Of a stretch of DNA of 64,000 nt, positions 34,377 to 43,651 are shown in pieces (the stretch's first letter is position 1; each line of letters opens with the position of its first letter). The DNA comes from Polaribacter sp. Q13 (GTDB lineage Bacteria; Bacteroidota; Bacteroidia; Flavobacteriales; Flavobacteriaceae), in NCBI RefSeq assembly GCF_016858305.2, contig NZ_CP074436.1, positions 2,934,001 to 2,998,000 on the forward strand, read 5' to 3'. Made by a program: the position numbers and the translations under genes. The notes beneath the pieces are model-generated. The model saw nothing but the letters and a program-made list of their open reading frames with translations. It had not been told where the DNA came from and searched no databases.

Positions 34377-35645
34377 ATGTCTAAGCAAGATCCTTATGCA
34401 GCATTAAGAATAAAAGAATTTAATATATTTCTATTTGTTAGGTTTTTACTCGTTTTTGGTTGGTCTATGCAATTTATTGTAATAGAATGGGAAGTATATT
34501 CCATTACAAAAGATCCTTTATCTTTAGGTATTATTGGTTTAATGGAAATTATTCCGGCATTTACTATGGCTTTGTTTGCAGGCCATATTGTAGATCAAAA
34601 TGAAAAAAGAAACCTATTAGCTCTTTGTACAGCGGCATTTTCGTTGATTAGTTTGGGATTGTTTTTATTAACTTCAGATACTTTTGTTGGTCATTGGTCT
34701 ACTAAAACCATTTTATATTGCATTTATGGATTGGTTTTCTTTGGCGGGTTTTTACGTTCATTTTTTGGACCTACAATTTTCTCTTTAGTGGCATTATTGG
34801 TTCCTAAAAAGATATATCATAATGCGGCAACGTGGAGCACCAGTACCTGGAAAACGGCTTCGGTTTCTGGAGCCTTATTTGGTGGATTTTTTATAAGTTG
34901 GATTGGTGTTGATATGACACTTTGTTTGGTATTTATTTTGGTTATTTTATCTTTAATTTTTACTTTTTCAATTGAAAAGAAACCAATTTTAAACAAAAAA
35001 ATTGGTGAGCCCATGAAAGAAAGTTTAAAGGCAGGCATAAAATTTGTATTTCAAAATAAAGCGATTTTAGGAGTATTAACTTTAGATATGATTGCCGTTT
35101 TATTTGGTGGTACTGTAGCCATTTTATCCGTTTTTGCACAAGATGTTTTAAAAGTGGGGCCAGAAGGTTTTGGTGTTTTAAATGCCTCCATTTCTATGGG
35201 GAGTATTGTAACCATGTTTTTAACAACCTACATTCCTATCAACAGAAAAACAGGTAAAAAAATGCTGGTTTCTGTCTTTGTTTTTGGGTTAAGCATTATT
35301 GCTTTTGGGTTATCTTCTATTTTTTGGATAAGTATTTTGGCTTTATTTTTAAGTGGAGCTGCAGATGGAATATCGATGGTGATTCGTCAAACAATTTTAC
35401 AACTAAAAACACCCGATGATATGAGGGGTAGAGTATCTTCTGTAAACTCTATGTTTGTTGGTTCTTCTAACGAGTTAGGAGCGTTTGAAAGTGGTTTAGC
35501 AGCCAAAATATTAGGTCCTGCTATGGCAGTTATTTTTGGCGGAACCATGACTTTAATTACTGTTGTTACTATAGGTGCTGTAAACCCAACCTTAAGAGAC
35601 TTAGATTTAACAGAAGAGATTGAAGCAAATCAAGTAGAAGCGTAA
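34377..35645 (+). CDS. MFS transporter (EntS/MFS_3-like)
   Basis: This 422-residue protein has 10-12 hydrophobic helices, the loop motif GHIVDQNEKRN between helices 2 and 3, and RGRVSSVNSMFVGSSNELGAFESG in the C half, typical of the enterobactin-exporter branch. Efflux of a small molecule is likely; the substrate is unknown. It is translationally close to the ACT-like gene (one-base gap) and ends at a strong terminator. Confidence 0.88.
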   Translation: MSKQDPYAALRIKEFNIFLFVRFLLVFGWSMQFIVIEWEVYSITKDPLSLGIIGLMEIIPAFTMALFAGHIVDQNEKRNLLALCTAAFSLISLGLFLLTSDTFVGHWSTKTILYCIYGLVFFGGFLRSFFGPTIFSLVALLVPKKIYHNAATWSTSTWKTASVSGALFGGFFISWIGVDMTLCLVFILVILSLIFTFSIEKKPILNKKIGEPMKESLKAGIKFVFQNKAILGVLTLDMIAVLFGGTVAILSVFAQDVLKVGPEGFGVLNASISMGSIVTMFLTTYIPINRKTGKKMLVSVFVFGLSIIAFGLSSIFWISILALFLSGAADGISMVIRQTILQLKTPDDMRGRVSSVNSMFVGSSNELGAFESGLAAKILGPAMAVIFGGTMTLITVVTIGAVNPTLRDLDLTEEIEANQVEA

Positions 35646-35668
35646 TTTTATATTTATTTAATAGGCAT

Positions 35669-35705
35669 AAAAAAACCGCTTATCGGCTTTATTGATAAGC
35701 GGTGT
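35669..35705. terminator. Bidirectional terminator
   Basis: ACCGCTTATC/GATAAGCGGT stem with loop GGCTTTATT, flanked by A7 on the left. It serves the convergent MFS gene and the small secreted protein gene at 35714. Confidence 0.8.
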
Positions 35706-35713
35706 TAAAATTA

Positions 35714-36052
35714 TTATTTTTGTTCCTTTATAGCTGTAATGGATTTAACCATTTGTTTTTCTCCTGTAAAATTACCTTCCTCATCAATCAATTCTATTTC
35801 TTTTTTGATCCAAGTAATCTCGAATTTTTTTCCTATAAATTCATCGTCATATAAAGAAAGTTCTATGTTTTCATCTAAGTCGTAGAATAAAATAGTAGCG
35901 TTTTTATCATCTACAAATTTAAAATATTCCATTTCTGTTACTCCTTTAAAAGTAGCAACAATTTTGTTTTCTGTTTCTTGTGCAGAAATTGTATTTACAG
36001 CAAAAGATAGGGTAATAAACAGCACGAATGCTGAAGCATATAATGTTTTCAT
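35714..36052 (-). CDS. Small secreted protein, paralogue 1
   Basis: This 112-residue protein has a signal peptide (MKTLYASAFVLFITLSFAVN, cleavage near ISA-QE). The mature domain is beta-rich with KVVATF-like and FYDLDENIELSLYDDEFIGKKFEITW segments. It is about half identical to the protein at 36465 (ATxxGxTExxxxKFxDDxN...LFYD). No family is recognised; an exported beta-barrel or lipocalin-like fold is possible. Confidence 0.72.
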   Translation of the reverse strand: MKTLYASAFVLFITLSFAVNTISAQETENKIVATFKGVTEMEYFKFVDDKNATILFYDLDENIELSLYDDEFIGKKFEITWIKKEIELIDEEGNFTGEKQMVKSITAIKEQK

Positions 36053-36426
36053 GATTTTTAATTTTAAAGTTATTTTTTAATAAATATAGTAGCTGCTCTT
36101 TTTTTAAAAGAACCTGCTTTTGTTTGGAGTACTCGAAACTATATTTTCATAAGCCTTAAAATTACTGATAGTGTATATCAAATATACATTTTTTTTGAAT
36201 TGAAAAGATAAAAAGTTATTTTTTATGAAAAGTTTTTTCTGAAGTTAGTTTTACTTTAATTATCTTGATATTCAAACAGTTGTAATCTATATAAAACAAA
36301 CTTTAAAAGTAGGGGTTTCTTTTACGAACGTTATAAGTATTTATTTTATCAATAGAAAAGACGCACTAGATTTTAGTTAAAAAATCTACCAAAAAAAGGA
36401 TAAAAGACTATTGATAGAGTGCATAA

Positions 36427-36459
36427 AAAAACCATTTGTAAAATTTTACAAATGGTTTT
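36427..36459. terminator. Perfect palindrome, terminator of paralogue 2
   Basis: AAACCATTTGTAAA and TTTACAAATGGTTT flank the centre with A/T tails, just after the stop of the gene at 36465 on the minus strand. The rest of the 412-base gap 36053-36464 holds the paralogue 1 promoter region and no ORF. Confidence 0.75.
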
Positions 36460-36464
36460 AATGA

Positions 36465-36800
36465 TTATTTTGTCTTAATAGATAATATAGTTTTTACTAT
36501 AATTTGCCCACCAGTTTTTTGACCCACCGAATCATATTCGTCTACAAGTTTATTTTTCCAAGTAAGTATAAATTTTTTATTTATTTTACTATCATCTTCT
36601 TTTTCAAAACTTATATTTTTTGAGATATCATAAAATAAATATTCTACATTATTATCATCAATAAATTTATAATCTTGATTTTCTGTAGCACCAATATAAG
36701 TAGCAACTAATGTATGTACTGTTTCTTGAAATGCTATTTTTTTTGCGGAAAAAGAGAAAGCAATAAACAAGATGACTGTAGCGGTATATAACGTTTTCAT
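36465..36800 (-). CDS. Small secreted protein, paralogue 2
   Basis: This 111-residue protein has a signal peptide (MKTLYTATVILFIAFSFSAK) and a mature domain parallel to the 35714 product (LVATYIGATENQDYKFIDDNN; EYLFYDISKNISF; KFILTWKNKLV). The upstream DNA of both copies also aligns (TAATTA-CTTGAT-TTCA words), so gene and control region were duplicated together. Function is unknown. Confidence 0.72.
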   Translation of the reverse strand: MKTLYTATVILFIAFSFSAKKIAFQETVHTLVATYIGATENQDYKFIDDNNVEYLFYDISKNISFEKEDDSKINKKFILTWKNKLVDEYDSVGQKTGGQIIVKTILSIKTK

Positions 36801-37060
36801 AATTCTTAAATTAAGGTTATTGTAAATTATAAATATTTTAAATACTTTGGGAGAAGGAAGTTATTTAAATAGAAAAGGGTAAATTCATAAGCAAGATAAT
36901 TTTGATAATCAAATATAATCTATTTTTTTATTGAAAACCCGTATTCATATTAATTTTTTATGAATATATAATGTTTTAATTAGCTTGATTTTCAGCAGGT
37001 TGATTGTTTAGTAGGATGTTTAAACGTTGGATTTTTTATTTGTGTTTACAAAACTACACT

Positions 37061-38707
37061 TTACTCAAAAGTAGTAGCCAATTGTATTTTTTCTTCCAAT
37101 TCTTTCAGGTATTTTTCAGCTGTTTTTTCATCCCAAGAAAAATGAGTTTTAAACAAGTCTAAAACATACTCTTTATATAAAAGTACACTGCGTGAATCAA
37201 AAAACAAACGACCAGTTCTGCGCATAAAAAAATCAGTTGGAGTACAAGTCATTTCGTAATTTATGGTAAACCAAACTTCTGCTTGTATCAATTTTTCTTG
37301 CATATTATCGTGCATTAGATCATCAAATTTCTGCAAAATAATATCTGTTTGTTTTCCGTAATTATGTACTAAATACTCAGCATCTTTTCTATCGAAATCT
37401 ACTTCTGCAATTCTATTTTGAATAGCATCTGTATAACTTTGTACTTCTTGATAATTATTAAAAGTACCACCAGAAAGTGCTATTTCTTTGGTTTTTATTT
37501 CTTCAAATTCTTTATCGAATCTGCGTTCATACTTTTTGGCAACTAAATCTACAATGCGTTCTGCCATTTTACGATACCCTGTTAATTTACCTCCGGCAAT
37601 AGAAATTAGTTCTGTATCAGATACAAATATTTCATCTTTTCTAGACAATTCTGAAGTAGACTTTCCTTCTTCGTGAATTAAAGGTCTTAAACCGGCCCAA
37701 GAAGACTGAATATCATCCAAAGTTAAATTGATATCAGGAAACATATTATTTACCGCAGAAATCAAATAAGTAGCATCTACCAAATTGGTTTCTACTTTAT
37801 TTTTATCTAGCTGATAATTGGTGTCTGTAGTGCCAAAATAAGTTACTTTTCCACGTGGAATGGCAAACATCATGCGGCCATCTGGAATATCAAAATAAAC
37901 AGATTGTTTTACAGGTAATTTTTCATGTGCAACCACTAAATGAACACCTTTAGTTAAATGCAATCTTTTACCAGTTTTAGAGTGGTTTTTTTGTCGTAAT
38001 TCATCTACCCAAGGGCCAGTTGCGTTCACTACATATTTTGCTTTTATATCAAAAGAAGCTCCAGAAAAAGTGTCTTTTACTTTTGCCCCAACAACTCTAT
38101 TATCTTCATAAATAAATTGAGAAGCTTCTGTGTAATTTATAATTTTAGCATTATAATCTAAGGCTGTTTTTAAGACTTCAATCGTTAAACGGGCATCATC
38201 TGTTCTATATTCTGCATAATATCCTGCACCATTTAAAATACTTTCTGGTAACAACGGTTCTTTTTCTAAAGCTTCCTCTTTGTCTAACATTTTACGTTTG
38301 TCTTCTCCTTCTACAGAAGCTAAAATATCGTAGACTTTTAGTCCGATGGATGTTAGCCAAGAACCATACGTTCCGCCTTCAATTAAAGGCAAAATCATTT
38401 TTTCTGGAACCACTAAATGAGGTGCTAAATCATGCACAATGGCACGTTCTGTACCCACTTCTTTAACCAACCAAAAATCGAATTGTTTTAAATACCGTAA
38501 ACCACCATGAATTAGCTTTGTAGATTTACTACTTGTACCAGAAGCAAAGTCGTTTTTTTCTATTAAAGCAACTTTCATGCCTCTAGAAGCGGCGTCTAAG
38601 GCAATGCCTGCACCTGTAATTCCTCCACCAATAATTAACATGTCAAATTCTGTAGACTGTAATTCTTTGGCAATGTTTTCTCTATTTAAATATGAAAAAT
38701 TGTTCAT
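37061..38707 (-). CDS. glpD: FAD-dependent glycerol-3-phosphate dehydrogenase
   Basis: The start is set at MNNFSYLNRENIAKEL, giving 548 residues; a longer open frame adds 20 unlikely residues overlapping the next gene. The Rossmann FAD motif MLIIGGGITGAGIALDAASRG is near residue 20, followed by GTSSKSTKLIHGGLRYL and the late GGKLTGYRKMAERI, diagnostic of GlpD. It oxidises glycerol 3-phosphate to DHAP at the membrane and passes electrons to quinone. It lies two bases from the flavin-like oxidase gene upstream. Confidence 0.95.
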   Translation of the reverse strand: MNNFSYLNRENIAKELQSTEFDMLIIGGGITGAGIALDAASRGMKVALIEKNDFASGTSSKSTKLIHGGLRYLKQFDFWLVKEVGTERAIVHDLAPHLVVPEKMILPLIEGGTYGSWLTSIGLKVYDILASVEGEDKRKMLDKEEALEKEPLLPESILNGAGYYAEYRTDDARLTIEVLKTALDYNAKIINYTEASQFIYEDNRVVGAKVKDTFSGASFDIKAKYVVNATGPWVDELRQKNHSKTGKRLHLTKGVHLVVAHEKLPVKQSVYFDIPDGRMMFAIPRGKVTYFGTTDTNYQLDKNKVETNLVDATYLISAVNNMFPDINLTLDDIQSSWAGLRPLIHEEGKSTSELSRKDEIFVSDTELISIAGGKLTGYRKMAERIVDLVAKKYERRFDKEFEEIKTKEIALSGGTFNNYQEVQSYTDAIQNRIAEVDFDRKDAEYLVHNYGKQTDIILQKFDDLMHDNMQEKLIQAEVWFTINYEMTCTPTDFFMRRTGRLFFDSRSVLLYKEYVLDLFKTHFSWDEKTAEKYLKELEEKIQLATTFE

Positions 38708-38709
38708 TT

Positions 38710-39252
38710 TTATTTTAATATTTTTGTTGGTAAACCGTCTATACTTGTTTGGTTTTTGTCTTCCCAATATTGTTTAATACCTTTTTTTCCTTTTTCTGAA
38801 GCCCAATCATTCAATTCATTCCTTTCCCCTTGATACTCAAAAAACGGAATGGACATTCCGCAAGAAGTTTGTGCAGATTCAATAGAGATGTCAAATATTT
38901 GACGTGTTCCCGGCGTTTCTGGAAACAGCGTAATTAAATCATTCCAAGAAGTATCACCCTCTTTAATTTCTTTTCCTTTACCATATAATCTAAGAATGTT
39001 CGGAGCGCCTTCAAAAGCACAAAACATCAAGGTAATTCTGTCATTTTCTAATAAATGTGCCGCAGTTTCGTTGCCGCTTCCAGTAACATTTAACCATAAA
39101 ACGCGGTTTTCATCAACAACTCTAAAAGAGTCCATTCCTTTAGGCGATAAATTAATTCGCCCATTATTTGGAGCAGTAGTTACAAAAAATATTTTTTGAG
39201 CTTCTATAAACTTTTGAAGCCTTGAAGTGATTTTTGTATAAAATTTTGACAT
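38710..39252 (-). CDS. Pyridoxamine 5'-phosphate oxidase-family flavoprotein
   Basis: This 180-residue protein has the split-barrel pattern FFVTTAPNNGRINLSPKGMDSFRV, RVLWLNVTGSGNETAAHLLENDRITLMFCAFEGAPNILRLYGKG and a C-terminal SCGMSIPFFEY. Members bind FMN or F420; general stress and detoxification roles are known. True vitamin B6 oxidase motifs are absent. It is the gene upstream of glpD in a two-gene unit. Confidence 0.85.
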   Translation of the reverse strand: MSKFYTKITSRLQKFIEAQKIFFVTTAPNNGRINLSPKGMDSFRVVDENRVLWLNVTGSGNETAAHLLENDRITLMFCAFEGAPNILRLYGKGKEIKEGDTSWNDLITLFPETPGTRQIFDISIESAQTSCGMSIPFFEYQGERNELNDWASEKGKKGIKQYWEDKNQTSIDGLPTKILK

Positions 39253-39343
39253 AATCGTAATTATTAGCTGACCAATTTACAAAATATCGATTGATAAAAT
39301 GTTTTATAAATTATTACCTTTAACCAAAATAAAAACTTTTTTT

Positions 39344-40819
39344 ATGGAATATGGATTTTTATCAGTAATACCACCAATTGTAGCTATTATTTTGGCTTTA
39401 AAAACAAAACACGTATATATTGCTTTGTTAATAGGAATTTGGTTTTCTTGGTTGATTATAAAAGGTTGGAATCCATTAGACGGAACCTTGGCAATGATAG
39501 AAGGAATGGTAAACGTTTTTCAATCTAAAGGAAATACAAGAACCATTATGTTTAGTGCATTGGTGGGAGCGCTATTAATTTTTATTCAGTTTTCTAGAGG
39601 AGTAGAGGGGTTTATCAATCTTTTAAATAAAAGATTAGTAAAATTAGAGGAGAAAAAAACGGGTTATAGTAGAGTTATGGTGCAAGTTTTGGCAACCTTA
39701 ACAGGACTTTTATTATTTGTAGAAACAAGTATTAGCTCATTAACAGTTGGTACTTTATATAGACCAATTTTTGATAAATTAGGAATTCCGAGAGAAAAAC
39801 TAGCCTACATCGCAGACTCTAGTTCTGCACCATCATCCATTTTAATTCCGTTTAATGCTTGGGGTGCTTTTATAATGGGCCTGTTATTAACACAAGGAAT
39901 AGACAAACCGTTTGCTATGTTAATAAGTTCTATTAAATACAACTTCTATCCATTAATTGCCATAACAACTGTTTTTATTATCATTTTAACGAAGAAAGAT
40001 TTTGGTCCGATGAAAAAAGCCGAAAAGAGAACCAAAGAAACGGGCTTGTTAATGGATAAAGGTTCTAAGCCATTGGTTTCTGATGCTGTAACTTCTTTTC
40101 CTCCAAAAGACGGAATACCGGCAAGAGCTTATAATATGATTGTGCCTCTATTAGTGATGGTTTTAATGATGCCTATAAATTTAATTTATACAGGTTGGAA
40201 CGCTGTAGAAAACGAAAGTTCTTTCTTTATACACGCAACAGAAGCAATAGGTTTAGGTTCTGGTTCTTCTTCTGTTTTATATGCTGTAATTACTGCATTA
40301 TTAGTGGCCATGATACTATATTTTATCCAAGGAATTATGAAGCCAAATGAAGCGGTAGATTTAATATTAAAAGGTATTAGTGAGCTAATGCCATTAGCAT
40401 TATTAATGTTGTTAGCTTTTGCTATTGGAGATGCTTGTAAAGAACTAGAAACAGGTATATATGTAGCTAATGTTACCAAAGAATGGTTATCGCCAGAATT
40501 ATTACCCGCAGTCGTTTTTATCATTAGCTCTTTTATAGCTTTTTCTACCGGAACCTCTTGGGGAACATTTGCAATTATGTTGGCAATTTCTGTACCAATG
40601 GCAAATATTCATGGAGCAGATGTAACTATTGTGGTTGCTGCTACTTTAGGAGGAGGAATTTTTGGAGACCATTGCTCACCAATTTCAGATACGTCTATAA
40701 TTTCATCTATGGCATCTGCAAGCGATCATATAGACCATGTAAAAACCCAATTACCTTACGCTTTGGTTGGTGGCGCAATTACCGTTTTAATGTATTTAAT
40801 TATTGGTTTTTTAGGCTAA
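39344..40819 (+). CDS. NhaC-family Na+/H+ antiporter
   Basis: The start is set at MEYGFLSVIPPIVAIILAL, giving 491 residues; 15 codons upstream lack a matching family N terminus. Eleven or so membrane helices include ETSISSLTVGTLYRPIFDK, SSSAPSSILIPFNAWGAF and the late GGGIFGDHCSPISDTSIISS, typical of the NhaC/ArsB superfamily. It exchanges Na+ for H+ at the inner membrane, as marine bacteria need. The gene ends 28 bases before a repeat cluster. Confidence 0.9.
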   Translation: MEYGFLSVIPPIVAIILALKTKHVYIALLIGIWFSWLIIKGWNPLDGTLAMIEGMVNVFQSKGNTRTIMFSALVGALLIFIQFSRGVEGFINLLNKRLVKLEEKKTGYSRVMVQVLATLTGLLLFVETSISSLTVGTLYRPIFDKLGIPREKLAYIADSSSAPSSILIPFNAWGAFIMGLLLTQGIDKPFAMLISSIKYNFYPLIAITTVFIIILTKKDFGPMKKAEKRTKETGLLMDKGSKPLVSDAVTSFPPKDGIPARAYNMIVPLLVMVLMMPINLIYTGWNAVENESSFFIHATEAIGLGSGSSSVLYAVITALLVAMILYFIQGIMKPNEAVDLILKGISELMPLALLMLLAFAIGDACKELETGIYVANVTKEWLSPELLPAVVFIISSFIAFSTGTSWGTFAIMLAISVPMANIHGADVTIVVAATLGGGIFGDHCSPISDTSIISSMASASDHIDHVKTQLPYALVGGAITVLMYLIIGFLG

Positions 40820-40847
40820 ATTGGTTATTTAATCTTATTAAGAATTT

Positions 40848-40930
40848 GGGCGTTACCACAAGGGTCGCGCTTTCCACTATATCTTTTTGTGAAAAACAAA
40901 AAGGATACCGTTGCAATCGCTAACGCGGGC
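40848..40930. repeat. Dispersed hairpin repeat (GCGTTACCACAAGGGTC family), copy B
   Basis: Same ends as copy A at 18817 (GGGCGTTACCACAAGGGTC to TAACGC). The centre CTTTTTGTGAAAAACAAAAAG is a hairpin. Reading frames over it are spurious. Confidence 0.7.
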
Positions 40931-40949
40931 GTCGTATCTATAAATCAGT

Positions 40950-41560
40950 TGCAATTTCGTGTAGTTTTTCATTTCGAAATGCTCTTAAATGACAATTGTT
41001 GGTTTTTTTTGCGTTCAGTTTTTGGTGCACACAGTTTTGTCATTTCGACCTTTTTTTGGGAGAAATCACATAAGGTTTGGTTGGTGTTGTGTAATCACTG
41101 TTATGGGATTTCTCAGTACTTCGAAATGACAAGTATTGCGACTCAGTTTTGTGTTATCACTGTTATGTGAGTCGAAATGAAAATTTTAGAGTTTTTTGAT
41201 TTTATAGAGTTAAAATTTACTCAATAACCATACAGTTTGTCATTTCGAAATGAGCTTTTTAGCGATTGAGAAATCACATAAAGTTTGGTTGGTGTTGTTT
41301 TATCTCTGTTATGAGATTTCTCAGTACTTCGAAATGACAATTGTTGCGGCTCAGTTTTGTGGTATCACTGTTATGGGATTTTTCCTTGCGTCGAAATGAC
41401 AATTGTTGGTTTTTTTTGCGTCCATTTTTTGGTACATACAGTTTTGTCATTTCGACCTTTTTAGGGAGAAATCACATAAAGTTTGGTTGATATTGTGTTA
41501 TCACTGTTATGAGATTTCTCAATACTTCGAAATGACAATTGCTACAAATATTTTTTCTTA
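40950..41560. repeat. Dispersed palindromic repeat cluster (long array)
   Basis: Several units alternate GAGAAATCACATAA...GTTTGGTTGGTG, TTATCACTGTTATG(A/G)GATTTCTCAGTACTTCGAAATGAC and TTTTGTCATTTCGACC. It includes unoccupied versions of the IS110-A target (TTCGAA-AT-GAC) near 41120, 41331 and 41528. This fills the 754-base gap between the antiporter and GIY-YIG genes; ORFs called within it are artefacts. Confidence 0.8.
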
Positions 41561-41573
41561 CCTTTAAAACAAA

Positions 41574-41888
41574 ATGCTCAACCCACAAAAAGGATTTCAT
41601 AGTTATTATGTTTACATAATTACAAATAGCTACCGTTCCACATTTTATATTGGAGTAACCAATAACTTAAAAGAACGTTTACAACTGCATAAAACAAACA
41701 TTATTGAAAAGAAGAAAACATTTGCATCAAAATATAATATTGAGTTTTTAGTGTATTATGAAAAACATACTTGGATTCAATTAGCTATTGCTAGAGAAAA
41801 AGAATTAAAAAAATGGAGACGTGAAAAAAAATTAGCACTCATAAAGGAAATGAACCCTTCTTTTTCTTTTTTGAATAGTGAATTTTAG
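41574..41888 (+). CDS. GIY-YIG nuclease family protein
   Basis: This 104-residue protein has the GIY-YIG core YYVYIITN then TFYIGVTNNLKERLQLH, the catalytic-region Arg, then YNIEFLVYYEKHTW and the Glu-bearing AIAREKELKKWRREKKLALIKEMNP. It belongs to the small standalone UPF0213/YhbQ-like group. In flavobacteria these genes often sit beside dispersed repeats; here it follows the array by about 14 bases. Whether it acts on the repeats is unknown. Its nuclease activity is inferred from motifs. Confidence 0.88.
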   Translation: MLNPQKGFHSYYVYIITNSYRSTFYIGVTNNLKERLQLHKTNIIEKKKTFASKYNIEFLVYYEKHTWIQLAIAREKELKKWRREKKLALIKEMNPSFSFLNSEF

Positions 41889-41970
41889 GTGTAATAGACA
41901 AAATGGTTGGTAAAATCTTCCTTATCCCTTTTGTTTATTAGCTTTGAGGCAAATCAAAGGTTTTGAATAA

Positions 41971-42393
41971 AAAAAATGTAAATTTTGTGATAGTTTAAAC
42001 ACACATAAATACGGTACTCGCTTAAATAAACAACGTTACAAATGTTTAAATTGTAACAAGATTTTTAATGGAGGAAAACAAATTTCAGCAGATTTTCTTT
42101 GGGATGAATATGCCAGAGGAAAACAAACGTATATACAACTAGCAGTCAAATATGGATGCTCAAAAAGAACAATCCAACGTAAACTAGATCTTTATCAAGT
42201 AAAGCAAGTAGAAATAGCACCAAAGAAGGTTATTGTTTTAATGGATACAACCTACTGGGGCAGAAGTTTTGGGTTAATGTTGTTTAAAGACGCATACAGT
42301 AAAGAAAATCTTCTTTGGTATTACGTCAAATCAGAAACTAATACATTGTACATAAAGGGTATTAAAGAACTGAAATCTAAAGGACCTTTTTAG
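41971..42393 (+). pseudogene. Truncated Zn-ribbon transposase remnant
   Basis: An open frame without a start codon encodes KKCKFCDSLNTHKYGTR, then YKCLNCNKIF (zinc ribbon, CxxC...CxxC), a helix-turn-helix region (LAVKYGCSKRTIQRKL), and the beginning of a DDE core (VLMDTTYWGRSFGLMLF). It breaks off at KSKGPF where the dispersed repeat begins. It resembles the N-terminal third of IS256-type variant Zn-binding transposases (from memory). A stop at 41968 and an out-of-frame ATG suggest a damaged 5' end too. Confidence 0.65.
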
Positions 42394-42462
42394 GGAGAAA
42401 TCACATAAAGTTTGGTTGGTATTGTGTTATCACTGTTATGAGATTTCTCAGTACTTCGAAAT
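42388..42462. repeat. Dispersed palindromic repeat, left side of IS110-A copy 2
   Basis: Starts CTTTTTAGGGAGAAATCACATAAAG and ends CAGTACTTCGAA-AT, where the IS110 element begins. It abuts the truncated transposase. Confidence 0.75.
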
Positions 42463-42515
42463 GATCTGTGTTAAAAACCTACTATATTTTGTTAAAATTT
42501 AAAATATTTTTCTTT

Positions 42516-43487
42516 CTAATTTATAACATATAAATTCTTGAAATTTTCATCATAATTCTGTTTGTTTTTAGCAATAGAGAAAATTTGTTTTATTAGTTTA
42601 TTAGCGAGTGCAATTTTAATTACTCTTTCGGGTTTTCCTTTTGATTCTAATCTTTGATACATTTCTATACAAGCTTTATTAACTCTTTTTGCTGACCATG
42701 AACATAGGTATAATAATTTTCTAATTTGTGATTTTCCCATCTTACAAATATGCCCTTTCCCTCTAACACTTGTACCTGATTGATATAATCTAGGACTAAA
42801 CCCTACAAAAGCAATTAACTGTTTATGTGATTCAAATTTTGTGAAATTATCTGTAATTACACACATCATTATGGCTGTCTTTATACCTACGCCAGGTATT
42901 GTTTTTAGTCGGGCAATTGTTTCTTTATATGCTAGGTTACCAATTTTCTCTATTTGTTTTTCAAACTTATCAATACGTCTTTGTAAGAGTAATTCTACTT
43001 GTTTTAATTCTTTTTTAAGACTATTATTTAATAAACCCGTTACTTCAAAAGAAGCTAATTGTCTTTTTGTTTGATGTATCTGTTTTTTAAGTAGTTCTAA
43101 CGCTGTGTAAAGTTGTTTTATCTCTGTACTTGCCTTACTATCAGGGCTCCATTTCTTTAAATCATATTGAGCTCCATATTCAGCAATTGTTCTTGCATCT
43201 TTTTTATCTGTTTTAGCTCTGTATAATCTTGTTTGACTATAGCGTCTAATAATTAAAGGGTTTAAAACACAAATATTAAAGTTAAAAGTGTTGAGATAAG
43301 TTGCTAATTGAACATAATAAGGACCACTAGCCTCCATTACAATCCAATCATTTTTTTCTATTAACTTTTTAAAACTTTGAAAGCCTTTTGGTACATTCTT
43401 AAATACTTTATGTTCCCATTTATCTTTTTTTAAAAAAGAAACATCAAATGTTTGTTTACTAATATCAATTCCTATAATTTTACTCAT
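42516..43487 (-). CDS. IS110-family transposase (recombinase), element A copy 2
   Basis: This 323-residue protein is identical to the 19509 product except Asp for His near residue 313 (NYDENF). The DEDD residues, coiled coil, helix-hairpin-helix and SGTSVRGK serine region are intact, so it should be active. Near identity indicates recent transposition or recombination between the copies. Confidence 0.96.
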   Translation of the reverse strand: MSKIIGIDISKQTFDVSFLKKDKWEHKVFKNVPKGFQSFKKLIEKNDWIVMEASGPYYVQLATYLNTFNFNICVLNPLIIRRYSQTRLYRAKTDKKDARTIAEYGAQYDLKKWSPDSKASTEIKQLYTALELLKKQIHQTKRQLASFEVTGLLNNSLKKELKQVELLLQRRIDKFEKQIEKIGNLAYKETIARLKTIPGVGIKTAIMMCVITDNFTKFESHKQLIAFVGFSPRLYQSGTSVRGKGHICKMGKSQIRKLLYLCSWSAKRVNKACIEMYQRLESKGKPERVIKIALANKLIKQIFSIAKNKQNYDENFKNLYVIN

Positions 43488-43509
43488 ATTAAAATGTTTT
43501 ATAGAAAAG

Positions 43510-43651
43510 TTACTACAATACTTATCAATCCTAAATGCAGACTTTAATGCCTAATGATCTGTTCAAGTTTTAAGTAGTAAAAGGGTAAAGTGATTAGCAT
43601 TTCGAACGGTCTTCTATGACAAATGACAGACTATAATCTTAACCTTTACCC
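43510..43651 (-). ncRNA. Predicted IS110 bridge RNA, element A copy 2
   Basis: Mirror of 19345-19486 with the same two stems and the same four guides, consistent with both copies using the same target. Confidence 0.75.

Noticed and set aside
40558..41170. ORFs over the antiporter end and the repeat array
   Set aside because: Out of frame with nhaC or composed of dispersed repeat sequence.
40950..41560. CRISPR array
   Set aside because: The repeats are long, palindromic, irregularly spaced and without unique spacers of constant length; no cas genes are present.
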